From positions 5,054,522 to 5,105,334 of the forward strand of contig NZ_GG657754.1 in NCBI RefSeq assembly GCF_000158915.1: 50,813 bases of DNA, read 5' to 3'. Positions 41,741 through 50,194 of this stretch are shown in pieces. The position numbers and the translations under genes are program-made. The DNA is from Streptomyces himastatinicus ATCC 53653. GTDB lineage: Bacteria > Actinomycetota > Actinomycetes > Streptomycetales > Streptomycetaceae. The notes under the pieces are model-generated. The model did no database searches, was not told the origin of the DNA, and saw nothing but the letters and a program-made list of their open reading frames with translations. Position 1 is the first letter of the stretch. Every line of letters starts with the position of its first letter.

Positions 41741-41810
41741 CAGCCGCTTGGTGTTTCCAGGGGAACGCACCGCGTCCCGGACCGTACTTCGACCACCCTT
41801 GGAGGATTCC

Positions 41811-42458
41811 ATGTCACGCACGACCGCCCTTCGCCGCACCCGTACCGTCGTCGTGGCCTCGCTGGTCGCCGCTGCCGCGTTCTCGCTCACCGCCTGCGGA
41901 GGCGGCGAATCCGGCAACGACGCCAAGGGAAGCTCGTCCTCGGCCGCCGAGAAGGGCGCGACGGGCGGCGGCTCCGGCGAGGACGCCGACGCCAGGGCGG
42001 GCAGCGCCTCCGGCGGCTCCGCGTCGAAGAGCCGCTGCGACTCCGGCCAGTTGGAGGCCGCGTGGGCGAACTTCGAGGGTGGTCCGGACATGGAGTACGA
42101 GGGCCGGCAGACCGCCCGGGTGGTGCTGACGAACACCGGCTCGTCCGACTGCACCATGACCGGCTTCCCCGGGGTCCAGCTCCAGACCGCAGGCGGCGAC
42201 GCCTGGGACCTGCGGCGCAACAACGACAAGCCGAAGACCGTACGGCTCGACGCGGGCGGGAAGGTGGGCTTCGACCTCACGTTCCTGGCCTCGACCCGCG
42301 ACGACGACCAGAAGTTCGCGCCCGACCGGGTCGTGATCACCCCGCCGAACGAGGAGAAGAACATCTCGCTGGAGTGGCCGTACGGCGGCGCGCTGCTGGA
42401 CCAGTCGGGCGCCACCCGCCCGGGGACCTTCGTCGGGCCGGTCAACACGGTGGAGTAA
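41811..42458 (+). CDS. DUF4232-domain lipoprotein
   Basis: 215 residues from ATG 41811 (GGAGG 5 nt before). Signal peptide with lipobox LTACGG, linker, then DUF4232: RCDSGQLEAAWANFEGGPDMEYEGRQTARVVLTNTGSSDCTMTGFPGVQLQ, with conserved Cys pair and Gly-Phe-Pro-Gly. Extracytoplasmic, function unknown. It is a relative of the truncated gene at 37502. Confidence 0.88.
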   Translation: MSRTTALRRTRTVVVASLVAAAAFSLTACGGGESGNDAKGSSSSAAEKGATGGGSGEDADARAGSASGGSASKSRCDSGQLEAAWANFEGGPDMEYEGRQTARVVLTNTGSSDCTMTGFPGVQLQTAGGDAWDLRRNNDKPKTVRLDAGGKVGFDLTFLASTRDDDQKFAPDRVVITPPNEEKNISLEWPYGGALLDQSGATRPGTFVGPVNTVE

Positions 42459-42475
42459 CCCGTGGAGCGGGCGGA

Positions 42476-42997
42476 TTACGCGGAGCCTTCGAGGGCGGCA
42501 CGCCAGACGGGGCTGTCCACATAGTGGTTGTCGAAACGGTCCGCCGACTCGGCGATCTCCTTCGGGTCGGCCTCGCCCCGCATGACCCGGCCGAGCAGCC
42601 GCAGATAGTCGAACCGGCCCAGGCCCGGGGTGAACACGAACAGGACGTCCGCCTCGGCGCCGGGCGCCGCGGCGAAGGCGTGCGGGGTGCGGGGCGGCAC
42701 CGCCAGGAAATCACCCTCGCCGAGGGTGGTGATCTCCTCGCCCACCAGCACGCGCAGGGATCCGCTGAGCACGAAGAACAGCTCCGACGCCTTGGTGTGG
42801 AAGTGGGCCGGTGCGCCCGCGGCTCCCTCGGCGAAGCTGGACCGGTAGCTCGTGAAGCCGCCGGGGGTGCCGTCCGACTCGCCCAGCAGCGTCATCACAC
42901 TGCTCGGGTCGGCGCAGGTCTCGGCGTCCGCGCGGCGGGTGAGCACCGCGTGAAGGGGCGTGGTGGTCGTGGGGCCGGTCGGCTTTTCCTTCGTCAT
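42476..42997 (-). CDS. Cupin-domain protein
   Basis: 173 residues. Single-domain cupin, ~60-145: APAHFHTKASELFFVLSGSLRVLVGEEITTLGEGDFLAVPPRTPHAFAAAPG, with the G-x5-H-x-H-x3-4-E type motif (AHFHTKASE) and the second motif ending PHAFA. Metal-binding small-molecule enzymes or sensors have this fold; function not predictable. The start (ATG 42997) is 18 bp from a palindromic operator. Confidence 0.88.
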   Translation of the reverse strand: MTKEKPTGPTTTTPLHAVLTRRADAETCADPSSVMTLLGESDGTPGGFTSYRSSFAEGAAGAPAHFHTKASELFFVLSGSLRVLVGEEITTLGEGDFLAVPPRTPHAFAAAPGAEADVLFVFTPGLGRFDYLRLLGRVMRGEADPKEIAESADRFDNHYVDSPVWRAALEGSA

Positions 42998-43014
42998 GAC
43001 GAGGACTCTATGGT

Positions 43015-43045
43015 CCGGAATGACCTGGGACCTGGGTCATTCCGG
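43015..43045. promoter_or_regulatory. Palindromic operator upstream of the cupin gene
   Basis: Perfect 11-bp inverted repeat CCGGAATGACC-N9-GGTCATTCCGG, 18 bp before the cupin start codon. It lies between two genes transcribed away from or toward it, so it most likely controls the cupin gene. The regulator is not identified. Confidence 0.65.
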
Positions 43046-43081
43046 CACCGAGAATATGGGTCAATTACGAGCCGCCAGTGC

Positions 43082-44470
43082 CTACAGCGCAGCCAGCGCG
43101 GCGCGCAGCGACGCGGCGACGCGGCGCGTATCGGCTTCGGTGGTCCGCCAGTTGCTGAAGGCGGCACGCAGGGCGGGGACGCCGTCGAGGACGGTGGGGG
43201 TGAGGAAGACCTCGTCGGCGAGTCGTTCGGTGAGGGCGGCGAGCCGGTCGGCGGTGGGGTTGTCGGCGAGGGTGAAGCAGACGACGTTCAGCCGGACCGG
43301 TGCCAGCAGCCGCAGGCCGGGCATGCTGTCGATGGCGGTGCCCAGGGCGCGGGCGCAGCGGACGCACCGTTCGGTGATCTCGCGGTGGCCGTCCCGCCCG
43401 TAGGCCCGCAGGGTGAACCAGGCGGCGAGGGCCCGTAGCCGGTGGGAGTTCTCCGGGGTGAGGTGGGCCAGGTCGGGGGTGTCGCCGAGCGGGCCGAGGT
43501 AGGCGGCCGCGTTCTGGAAGACGGCCGTTTGCAGATCGGGCCGCCGGGTGAACTGCACGGCGCTGTCGTAGGGGACGTTCAGCCACTTGTGTAGGTCGAC
43601 GCAGATCGAGTCGGCCAGGTCGAGCCCGTCGACCAGATGCGCGTGCTCGGGGGACAGCGCGGCGAACGCGCCGAAGGCGGCGTCCACGTGCAGCCAGAAC
43701 CCGTAAGTCTCGCGCAGCGCGGCAATGGCGCGCAGGTCGTCGAAGTCGGCGGTGTTGACGGTGCCGGCGTTCGCGACCACGACGCACGGGCCGTCGGGCT
43801 CGGCCTCGCGCAGCGCCTGCTCCAGGGCCGATACGTCGACGGCTTCCCGTCCCGGCAGGGTCGGCACGGGGATCAGGGCCCGGCGTCCCAGGCCGAGCAT
43901 CGACAGCGCCTTGGGCACGCTCGAATGCGCTGACCCCGACAGCACCTGCACCGCACCGAGTTCGGCCGCCCCGTGCTCCGCGGGGGAGACGCCCAGCTGC
44001 TCCCCGAGCCATTCGCGGGCGACGGCGAGGCCGACGGTGTTGGACATGGTGGCGCCGCTGACGAAGGTTCCGTGGTGCTCGTCGGACAGGCCGAACAGGC
44101 TCCGCAGCCAGGCGATCGTCTCGCGCTCCAGGCTCTGTCCCGCGCCGTCCAGGGACGAGAAGGCGTTCAGGTCCCAGGTCGCGGTCATCCAGTCGCCCGC
44201 CAGCGCGGCCGGTGTCGTGCCGCCGGTGACGAATCCGAGATAGCGCGGCCCGGCGCTCGCCGACAGCACCGGCTCCCAGCAGGCGATGAACTCCTCCAGC
44301 GCCGCCCGCGCCCCCACCCCCTCCGCGGACAGGGGATCCGGCTCCGGAACCGGCGCCGCGGGGACGACGTCCCGCTCGGCGACCTGCCCGAGCACCTCGG
44401 CGGCGTGCTGCCGGACGGACTCCAGCAGGAGCGGCAGCCCGTCGTGGTCGGCGGCGAGTCGTGGGTGCAT
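43082..44470 (-). CDS. PLP-dependent group II decarboxylase
   Basis: 462 residues. Group II (Glu/aromatic/diaminobutyrate) decarboxylase: FVSGATMSNTVGLAVAREWLG, VNTADFDDLRAIAALRETYGFWLHVDAAFGAFAAL (Asp that contacts the PLP ring) and DSICVDLHKWLNVPYDSAV with the PLP lysine in HKW. The specific amino acid is not clear from sequence. ATG 44470 is the start; a much longer in-frame extension is not coding. It is divergent from a MocR-type PLP-binding regulator, so PLP or amine control is likely. Confidence 0.9.
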   Translation of the reverse strand: MHPRLAADHDGLPLLLESVRQHAAEVLGQVAERDVVPAAPVPEPDPLSAEGVGARAALEEFIACWEPVLSASAGPRYLGFVTGGTTPAALAGDWMTATWDLNAFSSLDGAGQSLERETIAWLRSLFGLSDEHHGTFVSGATMSNTVGLAVAREWLGEQLGVSPAEHGAAELGAVQVLSGSAHSSVPKALSMLGLGRRALIPVPTLPGREAVDVSALEQALREAEPDGPCVVVANAGTVNTADFDDLRAIAALRETYGFWLHVDAAFGAFAALSPEHAHLVDGLDLADSICVDLHKWLNVPYDSAVQFTRRPDLQTAVFQNAAAYLGPLGDTPDLAHLTPENSHRLRALAAWFTLRAYGRDGHREITERCVRCARALGTAIDSMPGLRLLAPVRLNVVCFTLADNPTADRLAALTERLADEVFLTPTVLDGVPALRAAFSNWRTTEADTRRVAASLRAALAAL

Positions 44471-44529
44471 GGCAGGTCTCCGTTCGTGTCGGGTGGCCAT
44501 GACCGTAGGCAGCACACCGGTCCGGCCGC

Positions 44530-44557
44530 CTGGCCCAATCATGGAAAACTGGACCAG
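44530..44557. promoter_or_regulatory. Candidate MocR operator
   Basis: CTGGCCC (44530-44536) and GGACCAG (44551-44557) form an inverted repeat with one mismatch, in the 90-bp space between the MocR gene and the decarboxylase. MocR/GabR-type regulators commonly bind repeated TGGACC-like boxes; GTG 44557 would overlap one, which favours ATG 44563. Confidence 0.5.
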
Positions 44558-44562
44558 TGCGC

Positions 44563-45915
44563 ATGAGGGACGAGTACCTGGTACGGGCCCTGGGCCCCTG
44601 GCGGAGCACCACCGCGCCCCTCGGCGCGGCGCTGGCCAGTGCCGTACGGGAAGCGCTGCTCGACGGCCGCATACGCGCCGGGAGCGAACTGCCCGCCGAA
44701 CGCCGCCTCGCCGCCGCCCTCGGAGTGAGCCGTGGCACGGTGACCGCCGCCCTGGACCGGCTGCGCGACGCCGGATGGGTCCGCACCCGGCACGGCAGCG
44801 CCAGTACGGTGCACCTTCCCCCGGCCGCCACGGAACGGATCGCTCCGCTCTCGGCGACCGGTGAGGCCGGGTCCCTGGTCGACCTGCGCCGGGCCGTACC
44901 CGCCGCGCCGCAGGAGCTGTACCTGGAGGCGACCCGGCGCGCGACCGAGCGGGCAGGCCCCCTGCTGGCCGAGCACGGCGAACCGGGCCCGGGCATCGCG
45001 GAGCTGCGTACGGCGATCGCCGCACGGTACAGCCGCGAAGGCACCGCGACGCTGCCCGAGCAGATCCTCGTCACCAGCGGGGCGCGCGCCGCGCTGACCC
45101 TGCTCGCGGCGCATTTCGGGCCGCGTACGGCGGTGGTGGAGACCCCCACGTACGTCGACGCGCTCAAGGTGCTGCGCCACTCCGGGGCGAGGCTGGTGGG
45201 CTGCCGCGTCAGCACCGACGGCTGGGACCTGGACCAGCTACGGGACGCCTTCGCCGGCGCGCGCGGCCAGCTCGCCTATCTGGTGCCCGACTTCCACAAC
45301 CCGACGGGCGCGCTGATGCCCCCGCACGCCCGCCGCGCCGTGGCCCAGCTCGCCGCCCGGCACCAGGTGACCCTCGTGGTGGACGAGACCCTGCGCGACC
45401 TCGACCTGCGCGACGAGCCGGGCCCCGCGCCCCGTATTCCCGGCGCGATTCTGGTCGGTTCGACCAGCAAGTCCATCTGGGGCGGGCTGCGCATCGGCTG
45501 GATCCGGGCCCGTGCCTCGCTCGTCCGGGAACTCCAGGGCCACCCCCTGGCCGGACTGCTGTCCGCGCCCCCGGTGCAGCAGCTCGTCGCCGTCGAACTG
45601 CTCGCCGACCTGGAACCGGTGCTCGGACGGCGCCGGTGCGAGCTGCGGCAGCAGCGCGACCACCTCGGCAACCTGCTGGCGGGTGACGACCGTTGGCGGT
45701 TCACGCTCCCGCCCGGGGGGCTCGTCCTGTGGCTGCGGCTACGGACCGCCCTCGCCGACACCGTGGTCGAACGGGCGGGCAGGAACGGGGTCGCGCTCAT
45801 AGCGGGCCCGCGCTTCGCGGTCGACGGCACGCTCAGCCGCTGTCTGCGGGTGCCGTTCACTCCCCCGCGCCATGTACTCGACCAGATCGCGGGTGTTCTC
45901 GACGACGCGTGCTGA
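44563..45915 (+). CDS. MocR/PdxR-type regulator: GntR winged helix fused to aminotransferase
   Basis: 450 residues from ATG 44563. Residues ~25-85: GntR winged helix (LDGRIRAGSELPAERRLAAALGVSRGTVTAALDRLRDAG). From ~130 a fold type I aminotransferase domain: PGPGIAELRTAIAARYSREG, PDFHNPTGALM, and the PLP lysine in VGSTSKSIWGGLRIGW. These fusions sense PLP or an amine and regulate PLP metabolism or amine use. The divergent decarboxylase is the likely target. Confidence 0.92.
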   Translation: MRDEYLVRALGPWRSTTAPLGAALASAVREALLDGRIRAGSELPAERRLAAALGVSRGTVTAALDRLRDAGWVRTRHGSASTVHLPPAATERIAPLSATGEAGSLVDLRRAVPAAPQELYLEATRRATERAGPLLAEHGEPGPGIAELRTAIAARYSREGTATLPEQILVTSGARAALTLLAAHFGPRTAVVETPTYVDALKVLRHSGARLVGCRVSTDGWDLDQLRDAFAGARGQLAYLVPDFHNPTGALMPPHARRAVAQLAARHQVTLVVDETLRDLDLRDEPGPAPRIPGAILVGSTSKSIWGGLRIGWIRARASLVRELQGHPLAGLLSAPPVQQLVAVELLADLEPVLGRRRCELRQQRDHLGNLLAGDDRWRFTLPPGGLVLWLRLRTALADTVVERAGRNGVALIAGPRFAVDGTLSRCLRVPFTPPRHVLDQIAGVLDDAC

Positions 45916-45925
45916 AGGCTTTCGT

Positions 45926-46255
45926 TCAGAGCGGAAGGTCGTCGGGCAGGACCCGGAACGCCTTGTGGCGGCCGAGGGGGCGTACGGCGCGGAAGTCCCG
46001 GCGGTCCAGGGTGAGGATCGCGTCGGTGTCGTAGTCGGCTGCCAGGGCGACGTTCACCACGTCGGTGAGATCGAGGTCGAGCGCCAGGTAGCGGGCCCGG
46101 ATCGACTGGGCGATGCCGAGGTGCCCCTCGGTGATCTCCGGTACGGATACCCGGCCGCGGCGCATCCAGCCGCGGATGTCGTCGACCGCGCTCACCGCGG
46201 CCTCACGGCCCGGTTCGCGGGTGGCGACGTGGTCGAGTTCGGCGATGACGATCAT
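45926..46255 (-). CDS. PIN-domain toxin lacking the N-terminal catalytic segment
   Basis: 109 residues. The C-terminal half is a normal PIN domain: SVPEITEGHLGIAQSIRARYLALDLDLTDVVNVALAADYDTDAILTLDRRDFRAV with three acidic residues. But MIVIA runs directly into ELDHVATREPG, so about 30-45 residues, including the first catalytic Asp (usually IADTSGL...), are missing in frame. It is unlikely to be an active RNase. ATG 46255 overlaps the antitoxin stop by one base (TGATG), giving translational coupling. Clear toxin-antitoxin context. Confidence 0.8.
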   Translation of the reverse strand: MIVIAELDHVATREPGREAAVSAVDDIRGWMRRGRVSVPEITEGHLGIAQSIRARYLALDLDLTDVVNVALAADYDTDAILTLDRRDFRAVRPLGRHKAFRVLPDDLPL

Positions 46256-46515
46256 CACGCAGCGGTTCCGGAATCGCCTTCGCACTGGGCGGCGTCGGCC
46301 ACGCCATCACGCACCTCGTCCTTGGCGACTGTGCGCCCGGGGCCCTCGAAGGTGCGGGAGAACAACGGCTCGTCCCATACGCGATGGGCCATGGCGGCGA
46401 GATGGATGCCCTGCCGGATGATCTCGGCCTCACTGATGCCACGACGCTTGGCCGCCTCTTTGATGATGGCGAGGTCTTCCGGGTCGGCGTAGACATTGGT
46501 GCGCTTCATGGCCAT
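46255..46515 (-). CDS. Ribbon-helix-helix antitoxin
   Basis: 86 residues. RTNVYADPEDLAIIKEAAKRRGISEAEIIRQGIHLAAMAHRVWDE is a ribbon-helix-helix domain (beta strand, two helices), as in CopG/VapB-type antitoxins. The rest is an acidic tail that would bind the toxin. It is immediately upstream of the PIN gene. Upstream sequence TAATGGGTACATGGCC contains the start, without a clear operator palindrome. Confidence 0.85.
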   Translation of the reverse strand: MAMKRTNVYADPEDLAIIKEAAKRRGISEAEIIRQGIHLAAMAHRVWDEPLFSRTFEGPGRTVAKDEVRDGVADAAQCEGDSGTAA

Positions 46516-46545
46516 GTACCCATTATGTAGCGGCCGTCGGGGGAA

Positions 46546-47961
46546 TCAGCGGGCGTCGCGCCGGGCGGGTTCGAGCAGCCAGGTGGCCACGATGCTCACG
46601 GCCACGACCGCCGCGGCGATCAGGAGACCGGTGTGCAGCCCGGCCACGAACCGGGCCCGGTCGGCGACCAGCGCGCCGAAGGCGGCGACGGCCAGGGCGC
46701 CGCCGAGCTGCCGGGCGGCGTTCAGCACACCGCTCGCGACCCCGGCGCGTTCGGCGGGCACGGTCTCCAGCAGCAGGGCCGTCAGCGGGGTGATCGCCAT
46801 CGCGCCACCGGCACCGACGGGCACCATCAGCGGCACCGTCAGCCAGACCGGCGCGGCGGCGGGCAGGGTCACCATCGCGGCCAGGCCCGTGGCCATCATC
46901 AGCTGGCCGGTGATCACCGGCATCCGTGCGCCGAAGCGCGTCGCCAGCCGGGCGGCGACGGGGCCCACGAAGGACGTCAGCACGCTCATCGGCAGGAACG
47001 CGACACCGGTGGCGAGCGCGCTCAGCCCGTGCACCTGCTGGAGGTACAGCCCGAGCAGGAAGATCATGCCGTAGAAGCCGACGTTCAGCGCGAACCCGAT
47101 GGCGGCCGCGAGGGACATGACGCGGGAGCGCAGCAGGGGCAGCGGCGTCATCGGGTGCCGTCCGCGGGCCTGCGCGACGACGTAGACGACGGCCGACACG
47201 ACCGCCACGGCGAGGGCGGCCAGGACCCGCGGGGCGCCGAACCCGGCGGCCCCGGCCTCGATGGCCGCGTACGTCAGCCCGCCCATGGCGGCGACGGCGG
47301 CGATCTGACCGGCCGGGTCGAACGGCACCGCCTGCCGCGGGGAGGGGCGGGCGTACCGGAGGAGCAGCAGGGCCACCGCGCCGACGGGCAGGTTGACGAA
47401 GAAGACCATCCGCCAGTCGAGCACCGTGAGCAGCCCACCGGCCACGGGACCGGCGGCCGCGCCGACCGCGCCGCTCACGGCCCACAGGGCGATGGCCCGC
47501 GCGCGCTCGGCCGGATCCGCGAAGGTCTCCCTCAGCAGGGCGAGCGACGACGGCAGGACCAGCGCCGCCCCGGCGCCCTGCACCAGCCGTGCCGCCACCA
47601 GAACGCCAAGTCCCGGCGCCAGCCCGCACACCAGGGACGCCGCGACGAACAGGGCGAGACCGCCCGCGAACGCCTGCCGGGCCCCGACCCGGTCGCTGAT
47701 CGCGCCCGCGGACAGCAGGAACGCGGCGAAGGTGAGGGTGTACCCGTCGACCACCCATTGCAGCCCGGTCATCGCGCTGCCGAACCCGCGCCCGATCGAG
47801 GGCAGGGCGACGTTCACGATCATGGCGTCGACCATGATCGTGAAGAAGCCCAACAGGACGGCGGCCATGGCCGGGCGCGCGCCGGACCGGCCCCGCGGCG
47901 GCGGACCGGCAGGGACGGCGGCGACGGCCTGCGGTGGAGTGGACGGGGCGGACATGGGCAC
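46546..47961 (-). CDS. MFS drug exporter (DHA2, 14-helix type)
   Basis: 471 residues. Major facilitator with motifs DAMIVNVALPSIGRGFGSAMTGLQWVVDGYTL (motif D1-like, ~40-75), SDRVGARQAFAGGLALF (motif A) and QGAGAALVLPSSLALL (motif C). Around 14 helices, typical of EmrB/QacA proton-coupled drug efflux. GTG 47961 is chosen because GGAGA lies 8 nt upstream; ATG 47955 is spaced too far. It is divergent from the XRE regulator, its probable controller. Confidence 0.93.
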   Translation of the reverse strand: MPMSAPSTPPQAVAAVPAGPPPRGRSGARPAMAAVLLGFFTIMVDAMIVNVALPSIGRGFGSAMTGLQWVVDGYTLTFAAFLLSAGAISDRVGARQAFAGGLALFVAASLVCGLAPGLGVLVAARLVQGAGAALVLPSSLALLRETFADPAERARAIALWAVSGAVGAAAGPVAGGLLTVLDWRMVFFVNLPVGAVALLLLRYARPSPRQAVPFDPAGQIAAVAAMGGLTYAAIEAGAAGFGAPRVLAALAVAVVSAVVYVVAQARGRHPMTPLPLLRSRVMSLAAAIGFALNVGFYGMIFLLGLYLQQVHGLSALATGVAFLPMSVLTSFVGPVAARLATRFGARMPVITGQLMMATGLAAMVTLPAAAPVWLTVPLMVPVGAGGAMAITPLTALLLETVPAERAGVASGVLNAARQLGGALAVAAFGALVADRARFVAGLHTGLLIAAAVVAVSIVATWLLEPARRDAR

Positions 47962-48133
47962 GGAACGGTCTCCTGTACGGATCAACGGAAAGCCGGTTGC
48001 TGACGGACACCGAGCCTCCCGCCGATCCGGCCCCGGTGGCAGGCCGGGCCGTACCGGGGAGCGGCGCTCGGGGGTAACGACAGGGCCCCCCACGCGCCCG
48101 CCACGCAGGTCGGCGCGGTGTGACACTGACGCC

Positions 48134-49057
48134 ATGGCATCCGAGCAGAGCAGCAGCGGCGGCGGCAGTGGCAGCGGTGGCATGGAGCTGGGCCAGTTCC
48201 TGCGCGCCCGCCGTACCCAGACCCGCCCCGACCAGGTCGGCCTCACGGTGGGCACCGGCCTGCGCCGTACGCCCGGGCTGCGCCGCGAGGAGCTGGCCAC
48301 GCTCGCCGGGATGAGCATCGACTACTACGTCCGCCTGGAGCGCGGCAAGGAGACCCGCCCCAGCCCCTCCGTGCTCGATGCCCTCGCCCGTGCCCTGCGC
48401 CTCGACGACGCCGAGCATCAGCACCTGCGGGATCTCGCCGCCCGGGCCGCGCGGTACGCCCCCGAGCCGCCGCCCCCGCCCAGCCGGACCGTGCGCCCGC
48501 ACCTGAAGCGCCTCCTGGAGACGCTGCGGCCGAGCCCGGCCTACGTCATCAGCCGCAGCATGGACCTGCTCGCCTGGAACCCCGGCGGCCTCGCCCTGTA
48601 CGCGGGCGTCGACGACTGGCCCGTCAAACAGCGCAACCTCGCCCGCTACCTCTTCCTCCACCCCACCGCCCGCACCCTCTTCCCCGACTGGGAGGAGCAG
48701 GTCCGCGGCTGCGTCGCCCGGCTGCGCGCCCTGGCCGGTACCGCCCCCGACGCCCCGGACCTCACCCAGCTCGTGGGCGAACTCCTGCTCAAGAGCCCCG
48801 ACTTCGCCCAACTGTGGGAGCGCTACGACGTCGTCGGCCGCAAGCGGTTCCAGAAGACCTTCCACCACCCCCAGGTCGGCATCCTCACCCTGAGCAGCCA
48901 GGGCATGCAGCTCGAAGGCACCCCCGGCCAGCGCCTCGGCGTCTACACCGCCGAACCCGGCACCCCCGACCACGACGCGATGCTCCTGCTCGACCTGACC
49001 GCACCGGCGGAGGCGAAGGACACGAAGGGTACGGAGCAACAGCGCGCCCAATCCTGA
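48134..49057 (+). CDS. XRE-family regulator with MmyB-like domain
   Basis: 307 residues from ATG 48134. Residues ~20-95: XRE helix-turn-helix (TPGLRREELATLAGMSIDYYVRLERGKETRPSPSVLDALARAL). From ~115 the MmyB-like ligand-binding region: RPSPAYVISRSMDLLAWNPGGLALYAG and LARYLFLHPTARTLFPDWEE, and the typical HHPQVGILTLSSQGMQL near the end. It probably senses a hydrophobic metabolite and controls the divergent MFS exporter. There is little leader, so translation may be leaderless. Confidence 0.9.
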   Translation: MASEQSSSGGGSGSGGMELGQFLRARRTQTRPDQVGLTVGTGLRRTPGLRREELATLAGMSIDYYVRLERGKETRPSPSVLDALARALRLDDAEHQHLRDLAARAARYAPEPPPPPSRTVRPHLKRLLETLRPSPAYVISRSMDLLAWNPGGLALYAGVDDWPVKQRNLARYLFLHPTARTLFPDWEEQVRGCVARLRALAGTAPDAPDLTQLVGELLLKSPDFAQLWERYDVVGRKRFQKTFHHPQVGILTLSSQGMQLEGTPGQRLGVYTAEPGTPDHDAMLLLDLTAPAEAKDTKGTEQQRAQS

Positions 49058-49094
49058 CCGAACGCCCACGGCGGGGCGCGGCCACCCCCTATGC

Positions 49095-49112
49095 TTCTAC
49101 ACGCATGTAGAT
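49095..49112. promoter_or_regulatory. Operator TTCTACA-N4-TGTAGAT before spo0M
   Basis: Inverted repeat of 7-bp arms with 4-bp spacer (one mismatch in the outer base), 26 bp before the start codon. The same motif, perfect, precedes terB at 50151. The layout resembles BlaI/CopY-family boxes, but the regulator is unknown. Confidence 0.6.
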
Positions 49113-49137
49113 ACAAACATAAGGAGTGGACGCCACG

Positions 49138-50112
49138 ATGGTGTTCAAACGACTTCTCGGCTCACTCGGCGTCGGCGGCCCCACCGTGGACACCGTGCTG
49201 GACGCCGGTCCCGTACGCCCCGGCGGGCCGCTGAGCGGGCAGGTTCATCTCCAGGGCGGCAAGGCGGACTTCGAGATCGAGTCCCTCACCCTGGACCTCG
49301 TCGCGCGGGTCGAGGCCGAGCACGGCGACGAGGAGCGCGAAGGGGTCGTGGTCTTCGACCACTTCACGGTCGGCGGCGGGTTCCGGCTCGCCGAGGGCGA
49401 GCACCGGAGCCTGCCGTTCACCATCCGCCTCCCGTGGGAGACGCCCGTCACCGAGCTGTACGGGCAGCCGCTGGGCATCGTCCTCGGGGTGCGTACCGGG
49501 CTCGAGGTGGCGGGCGCGAAGGACAAGGGCGATCTGGACCAGCTGACGGTGGGTCCGCTGCCCGCCCAGGAGGCCGTTCTTGAGGCACTGGGACAGCTCG
49601 GCTTCGGCTTCAAGTCCGCGGATCTGGAGCTGGGCCACGTCGGCGGAACGGGGCAGCGGCTGCCGTTCTACCAGGAGATCGAGCTGACTCCCGCGCCGCA
49701 GTACGCCCACGCCCTGAACGAGCTGGAGGTGACCTTCCTCGCGAACCCCGGCGGCCTGGACGTCGTCCTGGAGGCCGACAAGCGCGGCGGGTTCCTCTCC
49801 CCCGGGCATGACGCCCTCTCCCTCTTCACCGTCGGCCACGAGGGCGTCGAACACCGCGACTGGAACGCGGAGGTCGACGGCTGGGTGCGGCAACTCGTCG
49901 ACCGTCGTGGCGCACAGGGATACGGACACGGGGACGCGCACGGCCACGGGGATGCGCACGGCCACGAGGGCGGCCACCACCGCTCCGGGCCCAGCACCGG
50001 GGCCATCGTCGGCGGTGTCGCGGCGGGCGTCGCGGTCGGCGTCGTCGGCGGCATGGTCGCGGCGGAGGTCGTGGACGAGATCGGCGACGCCTTCGAGGAC
50101 GAGGAGGACTGA
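49138..50112 (+). CDS. spo0M: Spo0M-like sporulation-control protein
   Basis: 324 residues from ATG 49138 with AAGGAG 11 nt before. Residues ~1-250: arrestin-like Spo0M fold (VDTVLDAGPVRPGGPLSGQVHLQGGKADFEIESLTLDLVARVE and SLPFTIRLPWETPVTELYG). The tail is His-rich (HGDAHGHGDAHGHEGGHHR) followed by a glycine-rich hydrophobic helix (GAIVGGVAAGVAVGVVGGMVAAEVV) and an acidic end. It influences sporulation in Bacillus and is widespread in actinobacteria; the exact biochemical role is unclear. Shares an operator motif with the next gene. Confidence 0.87.
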   Translation: MVFKRLLGSLGVGGPTVDTVLDAGPVRPGGPLSGQVHLQGGKADFEIESLTLDLVARVEAEHGDEEREGVVVFDHFTVGGGFRLAEGEHRSLPFTIRLPWETPVTELYGQPLGIVLGVRTGLEVAGAKDKGDLDQLTVGPLPAQEAVLEALGQLGFGFKSADLELGHVGGTGQRLPFYQEIELTPAPQYAHALNELEVTFLANPGGLDVVLEADKRGGFLSPGHDALSLFTVGHEGVEHRDWNAEVDGWVRQLVDRRGAQGYGHGDAHGHGDAHGHEGGHHRSGPSTGAIVGGVAAGVAVGVVGGMVAAEVVDEIGDAFEDEED

Positions 50113-50150
50113 GCCCCGGCGACCCACCGGGCCCGGACCGCTCTGCTAAC

Positions 50151-50168
50151 TTCTACAGTGTTGTAGAA
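50151..50168. promoter_or_regulatory. Operator TTCTACA-N4-TGTAGAA before terB
   Basis: Perfect 7-bp inverted repeat with 4-bp spacer, 26 bp before the terB start, at the same distance as the spo0M copy. The pair suggests common control of both genes. Confidence 0.65.
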
Positions 50169-50194
50169 ATAAGCGACGACATACGGAGTTGGTC

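Noticed and set aside
42062..43438. 458-residue plus-strand ORF
   Set aside because: It lies across three genuine genes (DUF4232, cupin, decarboxylase) in shadow frames and has no domain.
46523..49069. 848-residue minus-strand ORF
   Set aside because: It runs antisense through the XRE gene and out of frame through the MFS gene; low-complexity Arg/Gly composition is typical of shadow frames in GC-rich DNA.
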